NCBI GenBank assembly: GCA_902761645.1
Contig: CACWLF010000001.1
Span: 1-64,000, forward strand
DNA length: 64,000 bases
From: an uncultured Aeromonadales bacterium
GTDB taxonomy: Bacteria > Pseudomonadota > Gammaproteobacteria > Enterobacterales > Succinivibrionaceae
Direction: 5' to 3'
The notes under the pieces were generated by a model. It had not been told where the DNA came from, searched no databases, and saw only the letters and a program-made list of their open reading frames with translations. The position numbers were made by a program, and so were the translations under genes. Of this stretch, positions 52,167-62,601 are shown one piece after another. Every line of letters starts with the position of its first letter. The stretch's first letter is position 1.

Positions 52167-53981
52167 TTATTCAATTTGTTTTGTTGCACTGATTAGCCAA
52201 CTAATTTCTTGATCACTTAAGAAAGGTTGGATTGTTTCTCTTATTTTTTTGTGATAGCTATTTAGCCACTCTTTTTCTGTAAAAGATAACATTTTGGTAT
52301 TGATTAATTTCAGATCAAAGGGAACCATAGTTAACACTTCAAAAGATAGCATTTTTCCTTCATAATTTGGTCGATCTATCACCGCGAGCACGTTTTCGCA
52401 TCTAATTCCATATTCGTCGGCTTTGTAATAACCAGGTTCATCGGTGATTATCATATTTTTTTGGAATCCGACATCGTTTACCGATACTCTTGGTGAAATT
52501 CTATGTGGACCTTCATGAACACTTAAACAATGTCCGATACCGTGTCCTGTGCCGTGAGCGAAATCCAATCCTATATCCCATAAGTATTGTCTAGCAAGAA
52601 TATCCAATTGAATACCTAAAGTTCCAATTGGAAATACGGCTTGAGCGAGTGCAATATGACCTTTGAGAACTCGTGTGAAATTATCTATCATTTCCTGTGT
52701 TGGTTCACCAACTGCCACTGTTCTTGTGATATCCGTTGTTCCATCATAGTAGTGAGCGCCGGAATCAATTAGATACATCGGATCCTGACCTAATTTCCTC
52801 GGTGATTCAGCATCCTTATGATTGTAGTGGCACATTGCGGCGTTAGGCCCTAATGCGGAGATTGTTGCAAAACTTAGTTCTATATAATTTTCTTGATCTT
52901 GACGATATTTTTCTGATTGAATTGCAATTGTTTCTTCGTTTTCTTCATTTTCCTGCTGGCACCTGCGATCCAACCAAGCTAAGAATCTGCACATTGCAAC
53001 GCCATCTTTTACATGTGCGCTTCGAAATCCGTCTATTTCGATATCTGTTTTAATTGCCTTTTCTATATCACACGGATCCTTAATATTAAATAATGTTGCT
53101 CCGCATTTCTGTAATTTCAATACAGTATGGGCATTAGTTTTAAGTTCATCATAACCGACAACCAGGCTATCTTCGCCAATGCGTGACAGAGTTTCATCCA
53201 ATTTTGCAAATGAAAATAATGATACGTCTGAACCACATTGCTGTGCAAATTGTGAAGTTATGAGTTTTTCGTTATCAATAAATACGTCTACAGATTGATT
53301 TGAATAAATGATGGCAAAACATCTAACTATAGGCAAATATGGTACATCATGTCCGCGTATATTTAGCAACCAATTAACAGATTCGCAGTCTGCTATGAAC
53401 ATGGCATCAAGTTCATATTGCTGAAGGATTTTTGCGATTTTTTCTCTTTTTTGACTACTTTGAATGCCGTAATATTTTGAAGGAAAAATTATTAATGGCT
53501 TTTTCTCAATTTCGGGTTTGTTTCTCCAAATTTGATCTATTAGATTTTTTCTGCAATTTACTAATTTAATTTGTTTCTGTTCTAACATTGATTTAGCTTG
53601 TTCATACCAATCAATTGAGTGCAGTTTAGGATCAACCACAACTGTGGAGCCTTCCTTTAGATTGGCAATTGCGTCTTGTATACAGTCAAACCTTGAATGA
53701 TAATCTTTTACTTCAACTTCTTCAGGCACTTGTTTTTTAGCCTGTATAGAATAGCGGCCATCTACGAACAATGATGATTTAATGGCAGAATTGGCATACA
53801 CGATGCATGAGCCAGCTGAACCGGTAAAACCAAGCAGGTATGCCAATCTTTGTTTATCTTCAGAAATATACTCACTTAAAAATTCATCTTCATGAGGAAC
53901 TATAAGAGCATCGTAATTATTGGAAATTAAACTATTTTGTATTTCTAGTAAATTTTTTTGATTAACGTCAACATTAAACAT
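52167..53981 (-). CDS. Xaa-Pro aminopeptidase, long three-domain form
   Basis: An M24B metallopeptidase that removes N-terminal residues ahead of proline. The 604 residues are much longer than E. coli PepP (441) and match the three-domain aminopeptidase P1 type. Two creatinase-like N-terminal domains (about 1-310) precede the pita-bread catalytic domain. Metal ligands are visible in IDSGAHYYDGTTDITRTV (two Asp), AHGTGHGIGHCLSVHEGPH (His), ITDEPGYYK (Glu) and IRCENVLAV (Glu). No signal peptide, so it is cytoplasmic. It follows the membrane-protein gene and parS-like site on the same strand. Confidence 0.9.
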   Translation of the reverse strand: MFNVDVNQKNLLEIQNSLISNNYDALIVPHEDEFLSEYISEDKQRLAYLLGFTGSAGSCIVYANSAIKSSLFVDGRYSIQAKKQVPEEVEVKDYHSRFDCIQDAIANLKEGSTVVVDPKLHSIDWYEQAKSMLEQKQIKLVNCRKNLIDQIWRNKPEIEKKPLIIFPSKYYGIQSSQKREKIAKILQQYELDAMFIADCESVNWLLNIRGHDVPYLPIVRCFAIIYSNQSVDVFIDNEKLITSQFAQQCGSDVSLFSFAKLDETLSRIGEDSLVVGYDELKTNAHTVLKLQKCGATLFNIKDPCDIEKAIKTDIEIDGFRSAHVKDGVAMCRFLAWLDRRCQQENEENEETIAIQSEKYRQDQENYIELSFATISALGPNAAMCHYNHKDAESPRKLGQDPMYLIDSGAHYYDGTTDITRTVAVGEPTQEMIDNFTRVLKGHIALAQAVFPIGTLGIQLDILARQYLWDIGLDFAHGTGHGIGHCLSVHEGPHRISPRVSVNDVGFQKNMIITDEPGYYKADEYGIRCENVLAVIDRPNYEGKMLSFEVLTMVPFDLKLINTKMLSFTEKEWLNSYHKKIRETIQPFLSDQEISWLISATKQIE

Positions 53982-54014
53982 ATATGTTTATTTCCTTTTG
54001 TTTCCAATTATTGG

Positions 54015-54034
54015 GAAGTTTCACGTGAAACTTC
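54015..54034. other. parS-like centromere site
   Basis: GAAGTTTCACGTGAAACTTC is a perfect 20-bp palindrome. Its core GTTTCACGTGAAAC is identical to the central 14 bp of the universal bacterial parS (TGTTTCACGTGAAACA); only the two outermost bases differ. It lies in the 70-bp gap between two minus-strand genes, has no T tail, and is the kind of site used by chromosomal ParB near the replication origin. Confidence 0.8.
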
Positions 54035-54051
54035 ATGCAAAATTTTCTAAA

Positions 54052-54789
54052 TTAATCTATCTTTTCTTCTTTTTTTATATCTAATTGTATTGTATTGTCT
54101 TCATCTTCTTCAGCAACGTCATCATCTTTATTTTTAATTAACTGATACTTGTTTCCATTCTGATCGATAAAGATTCCTTCTTCCTCAGTTTTTTCTATTT
54201 TAATTTTTTTATAATGAGGAAATATATACAATAGGGAAAGTGATAGTACAATAAAAATCTCAATTAATAACAGCGCCCAGGTAATTTGTAAAACCCATGT
54301 GGCAGTAATATTAAAGGCAAAGTCCACCATTAATAAAATGCCAAAAGCAGGTGTTACAATTCTGTGAGTTATCAAGATGGCATTGTATAACTTGCTGTTT
54401 TTGGCTTTTATTAATGCAAATGGAATTATGGCTGATGTGTATGTTAAAGTTATAGCTAAAGAACCTAAAGCGTAACTTAAAATATTAAAATCTGTCCAAA
54501 TAACGATTAAAAAAAGTAAAACTGTTATGGTGCAAAGGATAACTCCAATCCATGACCATGGAATTTTCTTGCAAAACCGGTTTGTTTTTAAACATACGAT
54601 TGAATTCATGCAGTAACCAATAATGATAGCAGCACTTAATAATACTTTTATAAAGTAATTTGGATATGTTCCTGAAAATATAGCAAGTAGAGTAAATAAT
54701 ACGCAAATGGATATCATTGCAATGATGCCAATGATAAATACACGTTTAATTTGTGCATATTTAGAGTTTAAAATTTTTTCTAGGTTCAT
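54052..54789 (-). CDS. Membrane protein with acidic tail, unknown
   Basis: A 245-residue protein with about six membrane helices (residues 17-190), no signal peptide and a charged C-terminal tail (about 195-245) that is cytoplasmic by its acidic and lysine content (DDDVAEEDEDNTIQLDIKKEEK). One internal segment IFIDQNGNKYQLIK could be a small folded module. It is encoded 16 bp after the histidine kinase on the same strand, so the two are probably co-transcribed. No family is recognised. Confidence 0.65.
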   Translation of the reverse strand: MNLEKILNSKYAQIKRVFIIGIIAMISICVLFTLLAIFSGTYPNYFIKVLLSAAIIIGYCMNSIVCLKTNRFCKKIPWSWIGVILCTITVLLFLIVIWTDFNILSYALGSLAITLTYTSAIIPFALIKAKNSKLYNAILITHRIVTPAFGILLMVDFAFNITATWVLQITWALLLIEIFIVLSLSLLYIFPHYKKIKIEKTEEEGIFIDQNGNKYQLIKNKDDDVAEEDEDNTIQLDIKKEEKID

Positions 54790-54805
54790 ATAAATTATCC
54801 TTTCA

Positions 54806-56818
54806 CTATGAGTTTTCTCTAATATTAGGTATTAGAATTGTAAATTTTGCACCATGGGTTGGTTTTTGTAAATTCTCACACTTTATTTTACCCAATAATA
54901 CCTTTATAACTAAATTATATATGATGTTTGTTCCTAAACCACTACCTCCTTGACCTCTTTTTGTTGTAAAAAAAGGTTCAAATATTTTAGGGAGTACATC
55001 GTCAGGTATCCCTGTTCCATTATCTTGATATATAATTTTATAAAAGTCGGATGACTGTCTTTCTATTGCTATCATAATCAGTTTATCAACTTTGGATTTA
55101 GTATCAATCATTTCATAGGCATGATTTACGGTATTTATTATCAGATTAGTGTAAATTTGAGTTAAGGCTCCGGGATATGAAGTAATTTCATAGCTGGGGT
55201 CACAAATTACAGTAATTTTAAGGTGTTCTTTCTTAATTACATTGGATAAACTCATTAAGGTTTGATTTAAATTTTCCTTTAAATTAAATTTATAGAGACT
55301 TTGAGAAGAACTGTCGACAGCAACCTGCTTAAAGCTTTTGATTAGCTCAGCTGCATGTTTAAGATTGGAATTCAGAATATTGTTAGCTTCAGTTATGATC
55401 TTTATGGATTGCTGAATTTTGCTTGAATCAATATCATGTGCATCTGCAATTTTATTTAATTCCTTTACTTGATCATCGATTAATGATTGAGCTGTAACAG
55501 AAACACCTAATGGAGTGTTTATTTCATGAGCTATTCCTGCAACTAGAGAACCTAATGATGCCATTGTTTCCGATTGAATTAATTGCTTTTGTGCCGCTTG
55601 CAACTCCGTGTATGCCTGTTTTAGATCCTCGTTAGCTTTTTTTAACTTGCTTGTGCGCTGTTCTATTCTGTTTTCAAGTTCCATATTTGCATTTTCTAGT
55701 TTAGTTTGTATATCTTTTAATTTGGTTATATCATATCCGTATGCAATATGATATTTTATGTGGTTTTCTTCGAAATAAGGAACAAAATACCATTCCAGAT
55801 ACAGAATATTCCCGTTTTGATCTGTAGTTGCCAAATTTTTAATATTGCAATGGAGAGAATTCTGTATTTTTTTTAAAATTTCTTTACGTTTGTTCTGCTC
55901 TACAAATATATCAATCCATTTTTTCCCTTGAATTTCAATATCAAGAAATCCTGTCAGTAATGTTGTTGCAGAATTAATGTCTACTATTTTATAGTCAATA
56001 TCTAATTTACAAATAATTAAACTGCATGAATTTAACAGAGTTGTAGAAAAATCTCTCTGACTTTTTAATTCCTGATTTGTTAATTGATTATTGCAGATTT
56101 CCTTGGAAAGTTTTTGTCTCATTTGGTTTATAGAGTTGAATAGATCATCTAATTCATTTCTAAAAATCATTTCATATTTGTTGGGAATGGTTAATGTTTC
56201 AGAAATATTTTCTATTGATGAATTTGAGTTTTTATCCACAAGATAAATTAAGGGTTTGATAATTATGGAATGTATTAAAAGCATTATACTTATAGAAATA
56301 ACAATGGCCATAAAAACGTTGATTATAATTATTAAAGGAATTTTATTATTGATTTTATTAGCCAGATACTGATGGTCAGAAATCAATTTAAGAGTGGCAA
56401 GCGTGTTAATGTCATTGCCAATTGTAAATGTTTTAATTATAGAGTTTTGGATATTTAGGTCTTCTTTACTTCCCAGTGTAATAATTTTTTCTTTTCCGGT
56501 TTTACTTGCGGGCTCATAGATTGTTAATTCTACGAAAGCTATATAAGGAGAATTTTTAATTTTTGCGAGATATATCCTTACTTTCAATTCATCGTGCTTG
56601 TATACAGCATCCATTAACGACGGTTTTATTGTATTTCCCATTTGAGAAATATCAGATAGCAGTTCCTTTTCATTATCAAGATTTTCTTGATATATTTGCA
56701 CATATGATGAAACAAAAGATAATATTATCACAATAATAAACGTTGAGATCATCGTTTGAATTGATAATCCCTGCCGGATTTGTTTTGTTCTAAATATGGC
56801 GTTGCTTTTATTTAACAT
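54806..56818 (-). CDS. PAS-containing sensor histidine kinase, orphan
   Basis: A 670-residue membrane kinase. TM1 is at about 21-42, with a periplasmic sensor loop to about 160. TM2 is at 161-182, followed by a HAMP-like linker and a PAS domain at about 260-365 (YKIVDINSATTLLTGF). A coiled coil spans 368-418. The dimerisation segment LGSLVAGIAHEINTPLGV carries phospho-acceptor H431, and the ATPase domain has DNGTGIPDDVLPKIFEPFFTTKRGQGGSGLG. No response-regulator gene is nearby, so the partner is elsewhere. It is followed by the unknown membrane protein and is divergent from prlC. Confidence 0.9.
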   Translation of the reverse strand: MLNKSNAIFRTKQIRQGLSIQTMISTFIIVIILSFVSSYVQIYQENLDNEKELLSDISQMGNTIKPSLMDAVYKHDELKVRIYLAKIKNSPYIAFVELTIYEPASKTGKEKIITLGSKEDLNIQNSIIKTFTIGNDINTLATLKLISDHQYLANKINNKIPLIIIINVFMAIVISISIMLLIHSIIIKPLIYLVDKNSNSSIENISETLTIPNKYEMIFRNELDDLFNSINQMRQKLSKEICNNQLTNQELKSQRDFSTTLLNSCSLIICKLDIDYKIVDINSATTLLTGFLDIEIQGKKWIDIFVEQNKRKEILKKIQNSLHCNIKNLATTDQNGNILYLEWYFVPYFEENHIKYHIAYGYDITKLKDIQTKLENANMELENRIEQRTSKLKKANEDLKQAYTELQAAQKQLIQSETMASLGSLVAGIAHEINTPLGVSVTAQSLIDDQVKELNKIADAHDIDSSKIQQSIKIITEANNILNSNLKHAAELIKSFKQVAVDSSSQSLYKFNLKENLNQTLMSLSNVIKKEHLKITVICDPSYEITSYPGALTQIYTNLIINTVNHAYEMIDTKSKVDKLIMIAIERQSSDFYKIIYQDNGTGIPDDVLPKIFEPFFTTKRGQGGSGLGTNIIYNLVIKVLLGKIKCENLQKPTHGAKFTILIPNIRENS

Positions 56819-56974
56819 ATTGTGAAATGTTTATTCTAAACTGATAGATGATAGCAGATCTTGTGGTTATTTTTGTTGTACTAGGTCACCCTGTAATAAT
56901 TTATTTATTTTTTTTTCAGTACGGCTACAATAGATAGCAATAAGGTTTTAGTTAATAAAGATAAGGAAATAGTA

Positions 56975-59041
56975 ATGAGTATTGAAAATAATTATTTGTT
57001 ACATATAAGTGGAATTCCGGATTTTTCCAAAATTAAGAATTCCGATATTAAAGAGGCTGTTATTTATCAAATAGAGAAGTGTAAAGAAAAAGTTGAAAGT
57101 ACCCTGAAGCAACTTGAGATAAGTAAAGATTACACATATGCAAATTTAGTTGAACCAATAGAAGAAGAGGATAATAAGCTAGGTCGGATCTGGTCTCCTG
57201 TTTCTCATCTGAATAGTGTAATGAATTCTGAAGAATTAAGAACTGTTCATGATGAGTGTTTGCCGTTATTGTCAGATTACGGAACATATATGGGCCAGCA
57301 TGAGGGGTTATATAATGCGTATAAGAAATTACAGGAATCCGAGGCGTTTTCAAAACTATCTTTTGACAAGAAAAAATATGTTGAAAATGTAATGAGAGAT
57401 TTTCGTTTATCTGGAATAGGACTTGATGAAAATAAAAAATCAAAGTATGGGGAAATTGTAAGTAAACTTTCACAGTTGTCATCCAAGTTTAGCAATAATG
57501 TAATGGATGCAACATTAAACTGGAAAAAATACGTTGAAAATGAGGAAGAGTTAAGCGGATTGCCGGAACTGGCACTGCAAAGTGCTAAACAGCTTGCTGA
57601 GCAGGAGGGCAGGGATGGCTATGCGTTTACTTTGGATTTTCCTTCATATTTTCCAATTTTGGCATATGCAGACAATGAGGCCTTAAGGAAGGAGTGTTAC
57701 TTAGCTTATGTAACAAGAGCTTCAGATGTTGGACCTAACGCCGGTAAATGGGATAATCGAAAGTTAATAGAGGAGATATTATCCAATCGTAATAAATTGG
57801 CAAAACTTTTGAGTTTTAATAATTATGCTGAATATTCTTTGGAAACAAAAATGGCTAATGGCACTAAAGAGGTATTGGATTTTTTAAATGAACTTGCCAA
57901 AAACTGCAAACAGCAGGGAATTGAAGAATTTAAAGAATTAAAAGAATATGCCAGAAACGAGTTTGGAAAAGATGAATTAAATCCTTGGGACGTTACATAT
58001 TATTCTGAAAAATTAAAAGAAAAGAAATATAAAATATCCTCTGAAGAACTTCGACCATATTTTCCGCTTCCGCAGGTCCTTGAAGGTTTATTTACTACAG
58101 TAAGTAAATTATTTGGTATTAAAATCGTAGAAAATACCAAATCTGTTAATGTATGGCATAAGGATGTTATGTTTTTCGATCTTTTGGATGAGAATAATAA
58201 TTTAAAGGCAGGTTTCTTTTTAGATCCTTACGCTAGACCTCATAAGCGAGGTGGTGCCTGGATGGACGATTGTGTTGGCAGAGAAGTAAGGAAAGATGGT
58301 TCTATTCAAAGACCTATAGCATATTTAGTCTGCAATTTTAATCCTCCGGTAGGAGAAAAACCATCGTTGCTTACGCATGATGATGTAACAACTTTGTTCC
58401 ATGAATTCGGTCATGGATTGAATTTAATGTTAACAACAATTGATACTAGCGGTGTTTCCGGTATTAATGGAGTGGCCTGGGATGCGGTAGAATTACCAAG
58501 TCAGTTTTTAGAAAATTGGTGCTGGCAACCGGAAGCTTTAAAATATATTTCTTCCCATATAGATACAAAAATGCCAATACCGGAAGAAAAATTGAAAAAA
58601 TTGATTGATGCTAAAAATTACCATTCAGCCATGTGGATGCTGCGGCAGTTAGAGTTTGGTTTAATGGATTTTATGCTTCACAATGAAAATGAAGAATTGC
58701 GAGGAACAAAAATCGATGAAATTATAAAAACTGTTAGAAATTTCGTCACTGTTGTACCTGTCAGCCCTTTAAATCGCTTTGAAAACTCTTTCACTCATAT
58801 ATTTTCCGGAGGATATGCAGCCGGATATTACAGTTATTTGTGGGCTGAATTGTTATCATCCGATGCATTCAGCAGATTTGAGGAAGATGGTATTTTCAAT
58901 AGAAAGACAGGTCAGGACTTTGTTGATTGCATTTTATCAAAAGGAGGCTCTATTGATGCATTAGAGATGTTTGTTAAATTCAGAGGACGCAAACCGAAAA
59001 TAGATGCATTGTTGAGACATAAGGGCATCAAACAAAGCTAA
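56975..59041 (+). CDS. prlC: Oligopeptidase A
   Basis: A cytoplasmic M3-family zinc metallopeptidase that degrades short peptides, including cleaved signal peptides. 688 residues, close to E. coli (680). The zinc motif is TLFHEFGHGLNLML, with a downstream Glu in the WDAVELPSQFLENW segment. The C-terminal HIFSGGYAAGYYSYLWAELLSSDAF is typical. Good ribosome site (AAGGAAAT). It converges with rnb at a strong terminator. Confidence 0.95.
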   Translation: MSIENNYLLHISGIPDFSKIKNSDIKEAVIYQIEKCKEKVESTLKQLEISKDYTYANLVEPIEEEDNKLGRIWSPVSHLNSVMNSEELRTVHDECLPLLSDYGTYMGQHEGLYNAYKKLQESEAFSKLSFDKKKYVENVMRDFRLSGIGLDENKKSKYGEIVSKLSQLSSKFSNNVMDATLNWKKYVENEEELSGLPELALQSAKQLAEQEGRDGYAFTLDFPSYFPILAYADNEALRKECYLAYVTRASDVGPNAGKWDNRKLIEEILSNRNKLAKLLSFNNYAEYSLETKMANGTKEVLDFLNELAKNCKQQGIEEFKELKEYARNEFGKDELNPWDVTYYSEKLKEKKYKISSEELRPYFPLPQVLEGLFTTVSKLFGIKIVENTKSVNVWHKDVMFFDLLDENNNLKAGFFLDPYARPHKRGGAWMDDCVGREVRKDGSIQRPIAYLVCNFNPPVGEKPSLLTHDDVTTLFHEFGHGLNLMLTTIDTSGVSGINGVAWDAVELPSQFLENWCWQPEALKYISSHIDTKMPIPEEKLKKLIDAKNYHSAMWMLRQLEFGLMDFMLHNENEELRGTKIDEIIKTVRNFVTVVPVSPLNRFENSFTHIFSGGYAAGYYSYLWAELLSSDAFSRFEEDGIFNRKTGQDFVDCILSKGGSIDALEMFVKFRGRKPKIDALLRHKGIKQS

Positions 59042-59063
59042 TGCAATAAAAATGATATTAAAT

Positions 59064-59103
59064 CAAATTGCCTTATAAGATTGAAGTTTTATAAGGCAAT
59101 TTG
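59064..59103. terminator. Bidirectional terminator between prlC and rnb
   Basis: CAAATTGCCTTATAA and TTATAAGGCAATTTG form a perfect 15-bp stem with a 10-nt loop between the converging genes. Confidence 0.82.
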
Positions 59104-59123
59104 GATATCGGATTATATATACA

Positions 59124-61094
59124 TTACATCACTAAATCGGCAATTATGGTTCGATTGATTTTATCTGTTTCGACAATCTTAACTTTTATTTTCATTGCCA
59201 GTTCATACATCATTTCGCCATCATTAAAGATTCGGCCTTCCTCATTGTTAGCAGCAATTTTTTCGTTTTTTGTTGGATTGATTAGAGACATCGGTATAAA
59301 AACCGCAGCTCCGTTTTCTATTAATACTGCTTTGATGCCACCTCTAGTAATATCGTTAATTATTGCTTCGAATTCAGTCTGTGATTTTATATATGGTTCT
59401 ACGTAGTCTACGTTTAGCCACTCTTTAACGTCCCGCTCAGCATAGCGGTTGGTTTTCTTTCCAATATTTAAATATTCAAGAGTTTTATCGTTAAACAGCT
59501 CTTTTTTATCAATTTGCTGTTTTGTTATAAATTGTTTAATGATACGATGGTTGATCATATCGCCGTATTTTCTGATGGGAGATGTCCATGTTGCATAGGC
59601 TTTAAGACCTAACCCAAAATGTTCTGCAGGAGTAGTAACAATTTCAGCCGGAACTTGAAATTTTCTTAATCTCATATCCAAGTAACCGGTAGGCAGGTCA
59701 GTAATTTGTTTTTTAACATCGAAGAAGCCCTGCATTGTTTTAAGATCGTTATTTGTATAATTATCAATTCCGTTTGACTTAAGAATCTTGATTATTTGAT
59801 TTAGTTTATCCTGATCAAAACCGGTATGCTTATTGAATATTCCAAATCCAACATTTTTAGCTAAAAATATACCAGCGCACTCATTTGCCAGTATCATTGA
59901 TTCTTCTACAATTCTGTTGGCAATTCGGCGATATTCAATTTCGATATGATCCAAAGCGCCGTTTTCGTTTAGTACATAATGATAATCATTTTTGTCTTTA
60001 AAACTGATAGTTTGATTTTCTCGGTATTTTGAGCGCGCCAAAGTAAAGTCTTCAAAAACTTTCAATAAAGCTGTTAGTTTTTCTGATGGATTGAAAGTAT
60101 TTTGTTCTTTTTGTTCCAGGTAATCAGAAATATCATTGTATGCCAATTTACCCTGGGATTTGATTTTGGCCAATAAAAATTCGCACGGATCGTTTGGAAG
60201 GGAACCATCTTTATTAACGGTAATTTTTGCCAATAGCACATTCCTTTCTTCATTTTCAAGAATTGAGCATAGATTCTCACTGAATACATGAGGAATAATA
60301 GGAATATTAATACCTGGCAAATAGCATGTGAAAGCGCGTTTTTCGGCTATCTCATCCAATTGCGAGTGCGGTTTGATGTAAGCGGTTGGATCTGCGATAG
60401 CAACATACAGCAACCATGCATCATCAAGATTTTCAATGTATAAAGCGTCATCCATATCCTTTGTTTCAGGACTGTCGATTGTTATGAATGATAAATGTGT
60501 TAAGTCATTTCTTTCATAATTATCAAGCAGATCCAATGATTCCGGATCAGGAGGACACTCGGTAGGAAGATTATATTTTCTTAGGGAAACCAACCATGGT
60601 ACTTTAGGATCATCACTTTTTGCTATGAGTTCTTTAACTATAACACTAGGTATATTGTTAGGCTTCAATAAAGGATGATCAGATAATTCCACTATTACCC
60701 AATCACCATTCTGTGGATTATGTTTACGAATCTCATTAGGAACCTTAGCCATAATTTGATCATGATAGTTTGGATGATCAATTTTTGCATAAAATTTATT
60801 GTTTTTGTTTACATATAATCGTGCAACGCATCTTGTTATGAAGGGTGCAATCAGTTCAAAAGGCTCAGCTTGATCGCGCTCATTAGCATCTTTTCGAATT
60901 CTGGCTTTTACTTTATCTCCATGAAAAACTTTTTTCATGTCAGGGGGCGCAATGAAATAACTCTCGTTATTATCTATTTCTAAAAAGCCGTAGCTCTTAT
61001 CTGTAGCTCTTACGGTACCTTCTTTTACGGGTAATGAATCTAAAATGTTACTTTTTGCCTGCTGTAAAATTGCTAAAGCTGATGCATCTAACAT
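59124..61094 (-). CDS. rnb: Exoribonuclease II
   Basis: A processive 3'-5' single-strand ribonuclease for mRNA decay. About 656 residues from ATG 61094 (MLDASALAIL); an in-frame start at 61172 would add 26 residues without homology, and AGAGAA precedes the inner ATG. Order: two cold-shock domains (TVRATDKSYGFLEIDNNESYFIAPPDMKKVFHGDKV), the RNB catalytic domain with its Asp cluster (FITIDSPETKDMDDALYIE), and a C-terminal S1 domain. It lies 77 bp after menE on the same strand. Confidence 0.93.
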   Translation of the reverse strand: MLDASALAILQQAKSNILDSLPVKEGTVRATDKSYGFLEIDNNESYFIAPPDMKKVFHGDKVKARIRKDANERDQAEPFELIAPFITRCVARLYVNKNNKFYAKIDHPNYHDQIMAKVPNEIRKHNPQNGDWVIVELSDHPLLKPNNIPSVIVKELIAKSDDPKVPWLVSLRKYNLPTECPPDPESLDLLDNYERNDLTHLSFITIDSPETKDMDDALYIENLDDAWLLYVAIADPTAYIKPHSQLDEIAEKRAFTCYLPGINIPIIPHVFSENLCSILENEERNVLLAKITVNKDGSLPNDPCEFLLAKIKSQGKLAYNDISDYLEQKEQNTFNPSEKLTALLKVFEDFTLARSKYRENQTISFKDKNDYHYVLNENGALDHIEIEYRRIANRIVEESMILANECAGIFLAKNVGFGIFNKHTGFDQDKLNQIIKILKSNGIDNYTNNDLKTMQGFFDVKKQITDLPTGYLDMRLRKFQVPAEIVTTPAEHFGLGLKAYATWTSPIRKYGDMINHRIIKQFITKQQIDKKELFNDKTLEYLNIGKKTNRYAERDVKEWLNVDYVEPYIKSQTEFEAIINDITRGGIKAVLIENGAAVFIPMSLINPTKNEKIAANNEEGRIFNDGEMMYELAMKIKVKIVETDKINRTIIADLVM

Positions 61095-61171
61095 GTACTT
61101 TCTCTTATTGGTTTTGTAAATTAAATTATTGTAAATTTTTCTTATTATACTTGAGCCGGACTGTTCTTGCA

Positions 61172-62599
61172 CTATGATATTTCATCAATAGAGTCTTTCA
61201 AATTTAGAATTTGTTTAAGAATTTCTTTTCTTTTTATCTTAAAGTTAAAATCAATATTTAAAGAATTTATCGGATAAAATTTCTTTGGTACCTGGTGTCT
61301 TAAAAGGTTGTTTTTGCAAAACTCATACAGTTGTTTTTTGGAGAGTACTGTCTCTATTAGCGCTATTACCATGTTTCCCCATTCTTTATCAGGTACTCCT
61401 ACAATAATGCATTTTTGTATTAATTTGTTGGAAAGGAGTATCTTTTCTATTTCTTCTGGCTGTATGTTTTCTCCTCCAGAAATAAATTGGTTATCAACTC
61501 TACCTTGTACTTTTAAACATAAACTGCCATGAACAGTGGATAGTTCACCCAAATCTCTGGTATTAAAATAACCTTCTTCATCAGTTGGCAGATTAAGTTT
61601 CTGTCCATCATAATAACCAAGGAATAGAGTTTCCCCCTTTACTAAAATCTCTCCGTGTTCAGATATTTTTACATTTCTGAACGGAAGCACTGTTCCCGTA
61701 TCCAATTCATTAATATTGGTTTCATCAATTCTTTTGGTGCATACCTGAGAAGCCATTTCAGATAAACCATAGCTTATGTATGGAGAAACTCCTTGTTTCA
61801 AGCATTCTGTCAGCAGATCTTTAGGTATAGAAGCACCACCTATAAGGATGTATTTAACAATAGTGTTTTTAAAAGAAAATTGTTGGGAAAATAACCTGAA
61901 TAATTGCGTTGGTACTAAAGACAAATGCGTGATTTTATAATTAATTATATCGTTGGCTAAATCTTTATTGGCAGATGGAAATACAATACACCCTTTGCCG
62001 ATCAATGTTTTTATTACGATGGCGAATCCGCCGATATGAAAAATAGGTAAAGTTAAGAGATAACGATCATTGTTTGATATTGGAATGTTTGTTTGTGAGC
62101 CCAATGCATTGGCTATGTGGGCTTTTAAGCAGTGTGCAACCGCCTTTGGCGTTCCTGTTGATCCTGAAGTAAATATTAAATTGGCTATAATGTTGTCATC
62201 TATTTCTACCTTTTCCGATTTGTTAATAATCAGATTTAGAACTGGATTGAAGTTTATTATGACTTGTTTAATCTTTGGTGGTATTGAATAGTTAGTATTA
62301 TCAGCGTAGATATTATTAAATTTGTATTTAGATACTAATTCATTAAGCTGGGAGCAGGATATTGAATTGTTTACGGGAGCATAAATAACTTTAGATCTAA
62401 TGCAGGCAAGAGCCAATATAACATGCTCAATTGTATTGCGAGCCAATACAATTAATGTTTGATTTGTTAAATGTTGCTGGATCAACTGCTGCGACACGAA
62501 ACGAATCTTCCATTCCAATTCGCCGTAAGTGCATAACGGATTTATTGAAAAAATTTTATCTGGATTATTGCAGGCGATCTGATTAACTAAGGATTGCAT
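61172..62599 (-). CDS. menE: O-succinylbenzoate-CoA ligase
   Basis: Activates o-succinylbenzoate with CoA in menaquinone synthesis. It is a 475-residue member of the AMP-forming acyl-CoA ligases, with the P-loop-like LIFTSGSTGTPKAVAH, ISYGLSEMASQV, the hinge GYFNTRDLGEL and the C-terminal catalytic Lys region (FNFKIKRKEIL). Its size and position behind menC identify MenE rather than another acyl ligase. It follows menC after 2 bp. Confidence 0.9.
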   Translation of the reverse strand: MQSLVNQIACNNPDKIFSINPLCTYGELEWKIRFVSQQLIQQHLTNQTLIVLARNTIEHVILALACIRSKVIYAPVNNSISCSQLNELVSKYKFNNIYADNTNYSIPPKIKQVIINFNPVLNLIINKSEKVEIDDNIIANLIFTSGSTGTPKAVAHCLKAHIANALGSQTNIPISNNDRYLLTLPIFHIGGFAIVIKTLIGKGCIVFPSANKDLANDIINYKITHLSLVPTQLFRLFSQQFSFKNTIVKYILIGGASIPKDLLTECLKQGVSPYISYGLSEMASQVCTKRIDETNINELDTGTVLPFRNVKISEHGEILVKGETLFLGYYDGQKLNLPTDEEGYFNTRDLGELSTVHGSLCLKVQGRVDNQFISGGENIQPEEIEKILLSNKLIQKCIIVGVPDKEWGNMVIALIETVLSKKQLYEFCKNNLLRHQVPKKFYPINSLNIDFNFKIKRKEILKQILNLKDSIDEIS

Positions 62600-62601
62600 T
62601 A

